From the NCBI GenBank assembly GCA_036583965.1, contig JAZBQD010000014.1, forward strand, positions 55,681,626-55,745,625: 64,000 nt of DNA, in the 5' to 3' direction. The notes under the pieces are model-generated. The model saw only the letters and a program-made list of their open reading frames with translations, searched no databases and was not told the DNA's origin. The first letter of the stretch is position 1, and the number at the start of each line of letters is the position of its first letter. Below, in pieces: positions 12,410 to 24,609 of the stretch. The position numbers and the translations under genes are program-made. The stretch comes from Prunella strophiata (taxonomy: Eukaryota; Chordata; Aves; Passeriformes; Prunellidae).

Positions 12410-12570
12410 CTTTGGCAGGTATCCTTTGAAGTACTTTGTCTTACATGTTCAGGGCTTAATCAGACATAGGACTCTCAAATCAGGGAAAGGTTTTTCTTTT
12501 GTCAGGTGGGCAGAAATCATTGGCTCTTCTGTTGTCTAGGACACAGTCCACTTTAACTTTTTGGTTGGGT
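12410..12570 (+). mobile_element. Possible ancient CR1-like relic
   Basis: The segment with 'CATGTTCAGGGCTTAATC', 'TCAGGGAAAGGTTTTTC' and 'AGGTGGGCAGAAATCATTGGC' resembles an old repeat of reptile and bird genomes built on 'ggtcaggaaggaattt..cagattggcag'. Divergence is high and the match is from memory of the family's pattern, so this is tentative. Confidence 0.28.
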
Positions 12571-13939
12571 AGTTCACCTAACAAAAATGTTTTACATAAA
12601 ACAGTACTTTTTTGGCTGACAGCATTTGAAGTACCGGAATTCTTCCTCCTTTATTCTTATAGCACGTTTTTATCATGATGCTTCATCATTTGCCAGGTCT
12701 AAAGTTCATTACAATGTGTTGGGATATTGTTCTAAATTGGCACATAGTTTCATTGACTCCTCTGAATAATTTTTTTATGGCATTACTGGCTCTAGTTACA
12801 GGCTTCCTTATTTTCCTTTAATTTATGTATTTTTACAACAAAACAATCTAAATTATAAGAGTAAATCTAATGTTTCATTTCTTGTTTCAAAAATATAACA
12901 ATCTCTTAGCTCAACATTACTTTGTACTGAAACAGATCTAAATGAACTTATGCACTGAAGATTTGGAAGATAAGCTGTCAAACCTACAGAAGCCTTTCAA
13001 AGAGACTGAGAAAGAATATTTAATGTTGGCCATTTGGAACAAACTGCATAGCTATTATTGATCAGGAATAAAACTAAAAATAGAGTAATTTAATAATAGT
13101 AAGATTAAAAAAAAAAAAAAAAGCAGAATGTGAAAAGGAAAGACATGCCAAGAAACTGAATTATCCTGAATTATTTTCCTGGAACAATTAAAAATCATTG
13201 ACTAAAATGAATAAGGCATGGTCCATGACATGACTTTATTATTTCAATTATATCCTTTTAAAATGCTGTTTCATTATAATGTTAGATGGGTGTTTAAAAG
13301 ATCATATGATTTATGAGCCAATGAGACAACATGATCCTAGAGTGGCTCTGGATACTTGGGGTTTGAAAAATGTGAATTGCAGATTACAATAAGAATTTGA
13401 ATAACAGAAATTGAAACTGAGTTGCAGACATCTAAAATGAAAAAAAAATATATATATAATTAACGATAAAAGGAGTTGTGATAAGATATACTCAGGTTTT
13501 TCCAATAACTTGTACCAATATTGAGAAATTAGGGTACATTTTGTAATTATAATCTGTGTAGAGATTACTAAAACAATAACCCAAGGAGTTTGCGTAAACT
13601 AATGTTAAATTTATTTGTCATGCATATCACAACTAAATTCTCTCTCCACAGTTCTGACCCACTGGTAATGACACTGTAAAATCTAAGAAGCCTGGCACAA
13701 ATATTATTCAATAATCCTTCATTTCTTTTGGTGTATCTTCATAGCAAGTACTTCAATAACTTGAAGATGGAATTTTATTTTTCTGGAATTTGAAAGAATT
13801 AGTCACATTTCCATTTGAGCTATGTTCTGTATATCTTGTCAGAAAGATTTCCCTAGACTATCCACAATAGATAATCCACAATACAGAGAATTTGCAAAAG
13901 TGGTTAATTATTAACAATGACAGTGACAGCAGCTGCAAA
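12571..13939. other. AT-rich non-coding stretch
   Basis: No gene is recognised. It contains an A-run near 13108-13123 and a short A/TA stretch at about 13440-13459. Confidence 0.55.
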
Positions 13940-14236
13940 GAAGACAGAGACTCTCACTCCACAAGGAGCCATATGGAGAGGACAAGGGGTGGCAGGTGAA
14001 AGTTGCACGAGGAGAGGTTTCAACTAACATAGGGAAAATATTTTTTCACAGTGAAAACAATTATTCACTGCAACAACTTCCCCATGGATATGGTAGAGTC
14101 CCCATTCTCAAGGTTTTCAAGGTGTTATTGGACTGAGTGCTACGTGATGTCATCTGGACTCCCTTTTCCATGAAAGGCTGGATCCAAGGATCTTTTGAGA
14201 TTGCCTCCAGCCTGGGATGTTCTATGACTCTGTAAC
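13940..14236 (+). mobile_element. CR1 LINE 3' fragment
   Basis: Degenerate 3' end of a chicken-repeat-1 LINE. The order of blocks matches the bird CR1 tail: 'GGACAAGGGG', 'GTTGCACGAGGAGAGGTTTC', 'CAACAACTTCCCCATGG', 'TGATGTCATCTGGACTCCC', and a terminal 'TTCTATGACTCTG' where the CR1 octamer repeats sit. It is 5'-truncated, as most CR1 copies are, and too diverged to encode anything. The minus-strand open frame at 14140-14328 is a shadow across its end. Confidence 0.75.
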
Positions 14237-16600
14237 TGCAAGTCTCTAGATCTCACCTCTAGTGTGGAAGAAAGTATCAGTATCTTTATTTTCAGATGGA
14301 AAACCTGAGGAAGTGACTTGGTTTTCATACAGCAGGTGGCCAGCAGAGCTGGGACTAGAATTTCCCAGCTAAAGAATGCTCAGTGATATTATTTTCTGTG
14401 AAAACTTGAAATCATAAAACTTGAAATGTCATCATTTACACTGATTTATTTTTACTTCTTTCCTGATTCACTGATTTGCCAGAACAAGGCAAAAAAATGT
14501 GAAAATCTTTAAGATTTTCAGTTCCAAGGGGTATCTATTTAGTGAATAATTTTCTCTAAAGCTAAATCATCTAAATAAGATCTAAATTTGTCTATAGCCA
14601 ATACTTGCCTGTACAAATGACAGATTAAAAATATTTAAAATGGGAAGAAGAAACAATTTGTGGGGGGTGTTCAAGGTTTTTAAAACAAGGCAAATGAGTC
14701 CAATATCCCATGTAGTAAGATGCTCTTTTAAACAGATGTGGAAAAGAAGTTCATATCAAGCACAATGAATGCAAGGCATAAACATCTGCAAGTAAAAGAT
14801 AATTTTAAGTCTCTTGGGGATGATTTTGTAATACATTTTTCCTCAAAAAATGAATTTATAAAAACCTGTCCTTGATGCCTTCCCATTTAATTAGATGCTG
14901 TTATACAGGTGATCATCATTTATAAGAAGTTTTCTTTTTATTAAATTGTTTATATACAAAAATACCACACATAATTATTGTAACTATAACTACCAGTACA
15001 TCAAAATCATTTAAATCTCTGGGATCTTCAAAGTTTGATTGGAATGATGTGAATGGTAAACAGCTATGTTGATGTCAGCAAAAAAAAATTCCCAGCAAAG
15101 GTCTGTAGCCATTTAACTATTTAGAAAGAAAAATAGAAAATGAAAGGTTAATAACAAAATGTTTCCAATGGATCCTATAAATTGTTCAATATAAAAATAA
15201 GGCAATTTGGTACTTTAAAATAACTGTTGTGAATGGTAAAATTTAGGAATAGCATACTTAAGGTTCTACTAAAAACCATTTTCATTGAAAAACTATTTAC
15301 TATATTTAACTTATTACAACTTACTCGTCATTCAAAAATATTAAAGACAGATGATTTCCATCATGCTGAGAAGAACTGAGAATTATTTCATCAAATTATT
15401 TAAATGATTGTTTGCAATTCCATATATTCAATTTTCTTAATATCTTTCATTTAAAGAATAATTCCATAAACATCTCTGAATAATTGTATTGCTTCTTCTA
15501 TTAGCATTACGATTCAAATCAATAAAATAGCTATCAAACACTAGGTCAAGTGGAAAGTGTTTGCAAAAGCAAGAATTCTCTAGTACGAGGAGTGACAAGG
15601 ATTTATCCTTTTGGATATGGTGCAGGGTTAACAAGAGTGAAATTTCAAAAGCACCTGAAAATTTTAAGGAGTAAATATATTATTTCTTATATCAGCTAAC
15701 TGTATAAATTCACAGACTACTGAGACTTTGCAGCTACATACAGCTCAGTTAACTGAAGGGTTTAAAATGAATTTATAAATATTTGAATACTTCTGAAAAT
15801 TTTCACGACTCTATTTTTCAATTTCTTTCAGTCAGTTTTAGTAATCATAAATCAGTACAGTCAATATGATCATCTATGGGCCAAATATATGCTTCTGTTT
15901 CACCTGCTAACCTGCAAGATTCATGGAATGGGTGTTGCAGAAGTGGACACAACCAAGCATGAGAATGTCTTTTCCCCTGGCCCAGAGCCCCATTAGTGCT
16001 GGAAGCAGTTTTGCTTCTCCTGACACTGACTGCATTAAAGACAGGAAGGCTCTCTCAGCTTGTGCACAGCCCAGCACAGGGGAGGCAAAGGGAGTCAACA
16101 CTGCCTTGGCCCACGGAGTGTCCCCTCTCCAGAGACAGTGTTATCTGAACATTGTGCCCAAGCACTGCTCAGCAGAGAGCAACAGTACTAAAGCACAGCA
16201 ATAAATGCAGTAACAGATTCACAATCTTTCTTGCAATATGCAGGCTGCTCTCACTGTAAGGATAATGAACTATAATTCAAAAGCATTAAAACTTTAAACC
16301 TGCATTTAAATAGTAATTATACTGATTGTTTTTAATATCTGCCTAATTTATTTTCTTCAGAGCAGCTGAGTATCTTGCATGATTAAATACAAACTCTGCA
16401 AAGAAGTCCACTGTCTCTTACTACAAATAATATTTTATAATTGCAGCTATTTTAATTTTGAGACATCATGTAATCTGTTAAACACAAAAGTTGAATGAGG
16501 CCTTTTGACTTTCAATATGCTGCAGCAAGTCATCTGCACATTAAATTTTGTGAAAACTCTGTAAAGCCACCATAAAAAAAAGCAAATTGCCTTTTTAAAA

Positions 16601-16936
16601 TCACATTTGTATGGAGATGTGTCCCTGTGGCTTCCTCATATCAGCTGCCAATGACAGAATGCACACCAGAGGTAAATGGAACTGAGCTGCCCATCTGCGT
16701 GCTTCAAACACAATTGTGTGCCAACAGCTAAGGAGTGTACACACAGAGACACGGATATAGATGTGTACAACATCCAGCTCCTTCATCCTGGAAAATGCAG
16801 CCAGAAGAATAAAGCCATGGTAGTAGTCCATGACTGCCATCAAAGTTAACAATGCATCAATTGCAGCACCATTTGCAACTCTGGGACAGAAAGCATCACT
16901 ATCACACTGCTTCCAAAGCCTTGCCAAGATGAACAT
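16601..16936 (-). other. Unrecognised 111-codon open frame, probably chance
   Basis: Minus-strand frame from ATG at 16936 to a stop at 16601. The translation has a mildly hydrophobic middle ('DYYHGFILLAAFSRM') and two Cys/Trp-containing stretches, but I recognise no family. It sits in a GC-richer island, which lowers stop-codon frequency. No splice sites, promoter or poly(A) signal clearly frame it. It could be a decayed exon, a repeat relic or simple chance. Confidence 0.12.
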
Positions 16937-18431
16937 GTGTTGTCAGGGCAGACATCAGTGGAGCACAGAGCTTGACAAGCGAGCACTGATTCCACCCTCT
17001 TGGTGGGAATCACTTGCCAATTATGTGGTAAAAGAATTTCTAAATTTCATAAATTAATTTCTACATGTATAAACTTTTTTTAAGAAAATATAATCAATGC
17101 TCTAATCTTCTATTGTTTTGTTCAAAGATCCCTTTTCTACAGATTACATTAGTATGCAAGAAAGTATGGCTCAGATTAACATACTTGCATTAAATCTACA
17201 CAGATAATTAAAAAGGTTTTGATTGCATTCTGCTACAATAATGTTCTAATAATGAATAGGTATGAAATATTTGCTATTAAAAAGTTGAATATAATGAAAA
17301 AAAAAAAAGCAACTGAAATGTAATTTGGTCATCTTTAGTACCTAATCTATAATTATTTATATATTTATTTTTCTTACATGCTAAGTTTATTTGGCAGGTA
17401 CCTATTAAAAGACATTTCCTATACTTCAGTATAGTTGAGCTGTAAATGAGTTCATTACCCATTGGCCTAGTTCCACCAGTTTTTCACATGACATATTTTA
17501 TTATGTGTATTTTGGAGCAAAGGTTTTAAAGTGATGTATGCTTCCACTTTACATACTGAGAAATAGTCTTACAATTAAATTTAAAGCCATCTTTTACAGG
17601 TCATATAAAACATCCTTAGCAAGTTATGTTCATTTCCACGGATGAAGAGATCAACACTAACAAATCTCAGCACCCTAGCAAATGACTGTCTAACGTCTAA
17701 ACTTCCTTCTTTTGCAGCTTTAGATTGACTAATTTCTTATAGATGTTTCACTCTATTTCAAGTTAACTTGCTAATGTCCAAAGAAATCTTTAAACTCATC
17801 AAACAAATGATTTCTCAATAACTACAGTACTGCTTTTTTATTGTCTGTGTGTCATCCCATTGGTCCGTTCAGTATTATGTCTGAGCCATGCTGCTCAGAA
17901 AAGTTTGATTTTTTTTGTGAAAGGTAGTGTTTCAACTCCACTCAGATTGATCCTTCTTCTATGAATTGCAAAACACATTTTAAGATAAGGGTACTACAGT
18001 CTAATAATCTAAAATGCATTAGATAACATGGCTCAATACTGAAATACATTTGTATGGAGGTTGTAGGGCTAATTTTACAAGTCTATATTTTACTTTGATG
18101 ATACAGAGTCAGTAGCAAACTGATCAGTTGGAAAATCTGATAGGTTCAGGTCTTCAACTACATAGACAGAGCAAGGCAGAAGACAAATTCTGGCAGTCAG
18201 TAACACAGGACAATTGAATTCTTTGCAGCCAGATCTATGCAAAACACATGTAACAACTATAGAAGACTCCTTTCTCCCTGATTAGAGTTAGTAGATAAAC
18301 AGATACCTATCCAGAAGTATGCTAATCACTGGAAAAGATCAGCACAGCAGCACAATTTGGTACTTAATGCACAGGGACAGTACCTGACAGGACAGAGGCA
18401 TCCTTGCTGCCTGCACCCCACCTGCTGGCCT

Positions 18432-18455
18432 TGTCCATGCTGCTCTGCATGGACA
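18432..18455. repeat. Perfect 9-bp hairpin
   Basis: TGTCCATGC and GCATGGACA are exact reverse complements separated by a 6-base loop. It lies inside a GC-richer patch and no function is implied. Confidence 0.85.
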
Positions 18456-20969
18456 GTTCTCAGAGAGGCTCTGAGCCCACCATGCACATCTGACACATCT
18501 GCCTGTTCTGGCTTGTACCTTTGCTCTGGCTGTCTCCTAAGTCATCAGCTCACTTACAAAGCAAGAGAGGACGATCTTAAGGGTGAAATTGTGACGCTCA
18601 AATTAAGTTTTCTCATGTAATTGAAACTTCCACTAGTATAGGTATTTAAATATCTTACCTGCCAAGATTCAATTGATACCCAATGGAGAGAAATGGATTT
18701 TTTTTGAAATGCCACTTACCACTTCTCACAAGGCATGTCTGGGAAAGGTTAAGTGAATTGCCCTCAGAAGGGCCTTTCCTTTCATAGTTAAAGAGAAAAT
18801 GTAGACAACTAACTCAGATGCAAAAATGTACATGTGATTGCTACGTTAGGTGAGATAAGCTCATCTGCCCCTATACTTTTCTGGTGAAGCCAGTGTAGAT
18901 CATGTGTCTAAGACTGTCTAAAGAGGCCAGAGTCTCACTGCCACATTGAGGATTGTTTTACCAGTGCAGGTACTATAGAAGAGAGTTTTAATAATGCCTA
19001 CTAAAGAGTAAGATAAAGCTTGGCATACAGACACTGTCGTATTCTTGAAATCAGCCAGTCCCTGAAGAAGTGTGAGGAGATACCATAACCTGACAACCAA
19101 TACTGACATCCCAAAGTTTTAAAAGGTCATAAGAAGGAAGAGATGAAAACAGCCTCCTTACAGCTTTTCTTTTCTCTCTAGGTATTTTCTTTTCTCTTAT
19201 AGATATGTCTCTATAAAACAAAGTTTTAACAACGTGTTTGAACCATGATTCTAAAATACTGAAAAAGATATGACTTTGCATCTATCAAAATTTTACCAGT
19301 ACATAATGTCTGTGATCACTTATATTCCAGAACATATATATTTTTCAGTAATGAAGAACAAATCTTTTATTAATTTATTCCATCAAGTATGATACTAAAT
19401 ATTAAGTGGTTTAGATGAAGTATACTGTGATAGATTGAGCCTACCAGCTGAGTCAACAAAAAGCTCCTGATTAAGAGAATATATTTTAGAATTAAATCAG
19501 TAACTCAATATCCAAACCTCTGTATCATAGTGCTAATGTTTAAACCACTTGATCTCCTCAGATTAAAAAATTCTGATATTAGGGCATTGTGCCTGGCTTA
19601 CCTGAAAAAAGACTAGAATTATTCTTAATACAATAACATTTTTTTCCATTAACAGAAGGTCCATATGGGAATTATTTGGAAATAATTACAGAAGAATAAT
19701 TTCTTCTGGTCTATTTCTCTTCTATAGATTAAATCTTTGTTTTAATATAATGCTACTGATTTCAGGAGAACTGCTCTCAATTTTCCCCAAGTGAAAGATG
19801 AAACTCAATCTCATTTTGTTCTCATCACTTTCATCTGTTAAACCTACAGTGGAGTCTACAGTTACTAATATTTGTTGTCTCTAGATGTAGAGGTCCCATT
19901 CATCAAACTATTATCATCCATTAGAGAAATTTTCAAAACATCTCTGCATCTAAGAACAAGATATGACTTTATCCCTTTACATCCTTCATTTTTTTCCTAA
20001 ATACGAAATCGTCTCTGCACAGAGAGCACTACATTTTTCAGTGTCAATTGGGAATATAAACCTGATCATTTCTCTTGTATCTATTTTAAGGGAAAATAGA
20101 ACAAGGAATGGATGAACATCATTTCAGAAAGATACGTGTTTTTATGGGTGGAAAAGAAATAATATTTGCTTCTAGGAACTATTTTTTTTTTTTTTTTTTA
20201 CAGTACACTAGTATGACACACACTGTCAGTCACTGACTGCTGCCATTTTGAAGACCTCACTGAAATACCTGACATTGCACCTATCAGGTGCCAAAATCCA
20301 CCAGATTACATGATGGAGGGCTCAGAAGGTAAGGCATGTAAGAAATGTATTTCCCTCTTAGATCAGCTAAAATAGAAGCAATGGCTTACACATCAGGGGA
20401 CAATTGGATCAAATTTGAAATGCTGCAGTTGATTTAAACAGTCTAATATCTGTCCTTGAAAATCTTTACTTGAAGATTCCATATAGCATAGATAGGATCC
20501 TAAATATTTATAATTAATACTTATTCACTTGAAAGTGAAGAATAGCAAAAGATAAATTTTATCACCAAGAGGCTTTTTTTCTTAGAAGAATACCTGAAGT
20601 GGCATGTAAAAGTGTCCTACATGCAAAGACAGCTGTTGCTTTTACAATTATTGCCTCACAATGACCTTACAACATCAGAACTAATCTTAGGATTTGCAAC
20701 CTATATTCCAACAGCCTATATCTACTTATCACTGTAAAACATATTGCCATTCATGTGAAAATTATGAAAGAAATCAGCATTCAGTGTTTGAACTCTATGT
20801 AAAACAACCTAATATATGTCAGTGCTCCCTATTGATTTAAGCTAGTCTAACCCCTGTTTGTGTCAATTAAATGAGAGAAGAAACAAGCCCAATCAATAGC
20901 TACTAATCTTAAATATCTCTGCAAGAAGTACTGGTACTTTAAAACAAAACACTGACAAGATTTTGTTTG

Positions 20970-20974
<5 letters not shown>

Positions 20975-21009
<35 letters not shown>

Positions 21010-21015
21010 TGTGTG
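20975..21015. repeat. (TG)n dinucleotide microsatellite
   Basis: About 14 pure GT units, a single AT interruption at 21003-21004, then about five more GT units. The His/Thr-rich minus-strand open frames crossing it are artefacts of the repeat. Confidence 0.97.
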
Positions 21016-22089
21016 CATGTGTTCACAAGCATAAGCAGCTGCTAGGCACCTGAATCTAGGACTTTGACCTTTGTGTGTAAATCTCAGAGAAATATCTGTA
21101 ACATATTTCAACAACTTGCAGTCCTCATAATTACCTAAATTCCAGGTAAAGATGGAAAATACAGTATCTTTAAAAAAGCAAGCATATTCACAAAGTTGTT
21201 AAATACACTCTGCAAATCTTAATTGTTATATCTTTTACTTTTGGAGTACTTGAAATTGAGACATGAATAATGATGATGAAATACATTTTTAGCTTATTTC
21301 TTAGAGGAACAAGACATAAATAATTGCTTTGAATATTTGATTTTCCATCTGGCGAACCTTTTCAAACATTTGGATAATTTCTGTCCATCTATCAAACATA
21401 GTCCATTGCTTATCTAGAAGTTTCCTGAAAGTGGGTTTTTAGACAGAGTCTTACTAAAAATGAGACTCAGGCAGAGCAGAGCCTGTAACACACAGGCAGC
21501 AACCAGCTGGCCCATCAGATATGTGTATTGGCCAGATGATCAATATATGAACAGGTCTAAATGAACCACAGTGCTGTCTCTTGCCTAGAGGTGTTCCCAG
21601 AGGAGAGAGCTATACTTACTGCAGCAGGAAGGAAGAAAAGATTAGGGGATATAGAATACAAATCCCTAACAAACTCCGTTGTTGTCTGTCCCACTTCTCA
21701 TGGAATGAACTGTTTTCCACATGCTTGTATTAACTGTGACCACAGAAATCAAATCCTAAAGCACTGGTGAAAGAGTAAACAGGTATTTTTGATCTTTTAT
21801 ATGTACATGCAAAGTGCACATAATCCAGAGAGGAAAAGTATTTCTCATTCTAACACAAAGTAGGCTCTGACTACATGGGAAATGGAACTTTATCTTCACT
21901 CAGGGACAACAAGAGTTGCCTGCACCTGTGCTTGCATCACCTGCTCAAGGCACTGTCAGGTGGCAATGCATTCAGCTCTACAGACACATCTGATTTCTTT
22001 TGTCTTGCAGAGGGGATAGTTTAGCAAGCTTGGTGCAGGGAAACAATGGTGACTACAGAACGAGAACAATGACACTTTCTCCCCATTTT
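21016..22089. other. Non-coding stretch, nothing recognised
   Basis: AT-rich sequence with no gene or clear repeat. The plus-strand open frame at 21561-21770 (69 codons) has no recognised domain. Confidence 0.55.
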
Positions 22090-22186
22090 CATTTTTGGTT
22101 TTGGATTGTTTTTTGGATTTTTTGTTTTGTTTTGTTTTGGTTTGGTTTTTGTTTGTTTTTGTTTGTTTGTTTGTTTGTTTGTTTTG
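22090..22186. repeat. T/G-rich low-complexity tract, (TTTG)n and (TTTTG)n
   Basis: Strand-asymmetric T/G sequence with interspersed TTTTG and TTTG units, cleanest at about 22149-22185. The plus-strand Phe/Cys/Val-rich open frame at 22000-22236 is caused by this composition and is not a gene. Confidence 0.9.
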
Positions 22187-23903
22187 AATTGGAAGACAAT
22201 TGGTTACTTCACTGCGATTTTGTCTGGTTAGAATAATGTTAAGAAGTGTGTTTATTTATTAGGACAGACAGACAGTGTATGTTTGTACTTTCAAATTCTT
22301 TTAAATGAGATCTGAAGTTCCTTAGGTCTATGAAAATTATTCAGTACCTGAAACTAATCATCCAAAATCAGAGAGACTCAAAACCACCCAATACTTTGGT
22401 TTACAATTACTCATGTATTCACAGTGAAGAACAGAAAATTGATCCTCTGTGTTCTTAATGTTGTTCTTATATCACCTATTTTAAAACTTTACTTATCTAA
22501 TTGATGACATAAAGTATCATTGAAGCCTGATTACCATTTAATCATGTTGATTACATAAAAGATATTCTGGCCTCAGCAATACAAGATAGTTTATGTTCTA
22601 TACAATTTGCACAGGCAGTAATTGCAGTTGTATGCATATTCTGCAGTGAAGATGAGGCAAGAAAGTCTTGTGATGATTAAATATAAAGCAGTGTACTTTA
22701 TAATTTCATGAAGGGTGTAGCAAACTACCTGAGGGCAAAAAAATAGAGAAAAATCGGAAGATTCCCATTCTAATAAGTTATAACAATTTAGAAATCATAG
22801 GCTAAAATACAGTTGCTACTCCCTGGATGGAATGCAGCCATGCCAACTTCCCACACACAATCCATGCAAAGGAGGACTAAAAGGAGGGTGGAACAGAGTG
22901 GAGACACCATGGCCAGACTTGACTAAAATCCTTGCAAGAGGGGGAACTTGGTGGTATCTTGCAAGTGATAAGCCACATGGCAGCTGTCAAACAAGGGAGA
23001 AGAAAGGAGATTTCTTGCTGTTGAACCACCAAATAGGGCAAGATCACAGATGTGCATCTCCATCCTAAAGGCTAGCTCAGATGTAATACTGACATTATCC
23101 ACCTCCAGGCTTTGACCACTGAATATCATGTATGACCAGAATCACACAATCTCCACCTAAATACAAACATAGTACAAAAGTAAGTAAAAATGGGGAGTAG
23201 TTAGGGAAGGCTCCATTGTAATTGCTGGAATCAGTCAATGGGAGCCTGTCTTCTACCCCATAGGGGTGTCTTTCCTGGGGCACTGACAGACTAATCAAAC
23301 ACAAAAGGTTTGACAAAATCTTTCCTTTCATGTAGCAAATGACAAAGATAAATCATAAAGGCAACTGGAAAAAAGGAAAAACTGTTGTCATGGAAACATA
23401 ACAGTTAAAAATTTCTCCTGCTCTTTCAAAACAGCAAATTTTGATAATCAGGTTGAATTCCCTGTTCCTCATAGCAAATTATTTGGTGAAAAAAGTGCTG
23501 GTAAGAGTCTTTGAGAACACATCATCTTCAGTGGTTGATCAAAGCCATATGTCTTACATTGCACTGTAGTATGAAGCAGAAGTTCCTCGAATTCCTTGGA
23601 CAGCACAGTGGAAGAAAAACATCAACATTTTCATATAAAACTCCTATTTTAGACATCCAGCTATTTTTGTCAGAAGCATCACTTGGGTTTTACAGATGCT
23701 CATCTAGCCTTACTGTGCTCAAACAGAAGTTAAATTCAGCTCCTTGTTTGCATACAGAGCAACAACTGTTTATAATAGTTTTCACTTTAATGTATGCAGC
23801 AGTGTAAATTTTTGCTGGTCACACTTTTCCCTAAAAGGCAGTTATTATGCAAATTCTAGCTCTGACTAATTTCCCAAAAAAAGAAAAAGAAAAAAAAATC
23901 ACC

Positions 23904-23919
23904 TGTGCATATATGCACA
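23904..23919. repeat. 16-bp perfect palindrome
   Basis: TGTGCATATATGCACA equals its own reverse complement. A partial echo (CATATATGCC) follows directly. Confidence 0.9.
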
Positions 23920-24577
23920 TATATGCCAGTACTTAGTTGTTTTATAAGGAAAAAGAAATAGCACTGTTACTAATTGACTTCTGTTTAGCTCAGCTGTTTC
24001 ATCTGCTCTCAGAGCTCTCTGAAGTTGGCTCAAATGAATGGTGATTCCTCCATGAAATCAGCCAGAGAAGCATGCCTGCAGATTTTTCATCAAATCTGTT
24101 ATGAATGGCTGCTGTAGTAAAATGATGAATACCAGACAAGGTATCCAAGGTCTGGTAAGGGACACAGATACAACACACAGGCTCAGTGAAGTCTAATTAT
24201 CTCCAGAATCCATCTGTAGGATGAAACATGCTGAACTGGAAATCAGTTAACTTTGAAATAGGAGATAAACATTTAATTGCCTTCTCTTCCACTTACAAGA
24301 GAGTGGCAATGGTGTAAATGGAGAAAAGGAAAGAGTTGTAACACTACAGACTGGCGGAACTAGTAAGGAATTGTACATTATTTTTAGAGGTGGGAAGAAG
24401 GAATTAAAATTGCACTAATAGGTAATTTCTGGTTCACATCAATATTTTATGATAATTCACAAGGAAAACACCAGTCTACTGAAGTAAAGACATACTAAAT
24501 CACCTTCAGTCTATGGTTGAATACTGATTCTTAAAATGCCTTCTGCCTTCAGAGACAAGGACATCATGGTTGTCTTT

Positions 24578-24579
<2 letters not shown>

Positions 24580-24609
<30 letters not shown>
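24580..24609. repeat. Poly(T) run, 30 bp
   Basis: 30 consecutive T on the plus strand. No poly(A) signal was found close to its downstream edge, so a retrocopy tail is not supported here. Confidence 0.95.

Larger units (their letters stand above)
14237..20974. other. Non-coding stretch with a few GC-richer islands
   Basis: Mostly AT-rich. Three GC-richer islands interrupt it: 15907-16204, 16601-17000 and 18357-18560. Each gives open frames of 60-111 codons, but none has a recognisable domain. A T-run sits at about 20184-20201. No repeat family was assigned. Confidence 0.45.

Noticed and set aside
20847..21114. His/Thr-repeat open frames on the minus strand
   Set aside because: They are translations of the TG dinucleotide repeat and its flanks.
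22000..22236. Phe/Val/Cys-rich frame that looks like a membrane protein
   Set aside because: It is a translation of the T/G-rich low-complexity tract.
22830..23331. GC-richer segment with repeat-like wording ('GGGAGTAGTTAGGGAAGG', 'CCCCATAGGGGTG')
   Set aside because: It looks like a possible old element, but no ends, target duplication or family pattern could be supported.
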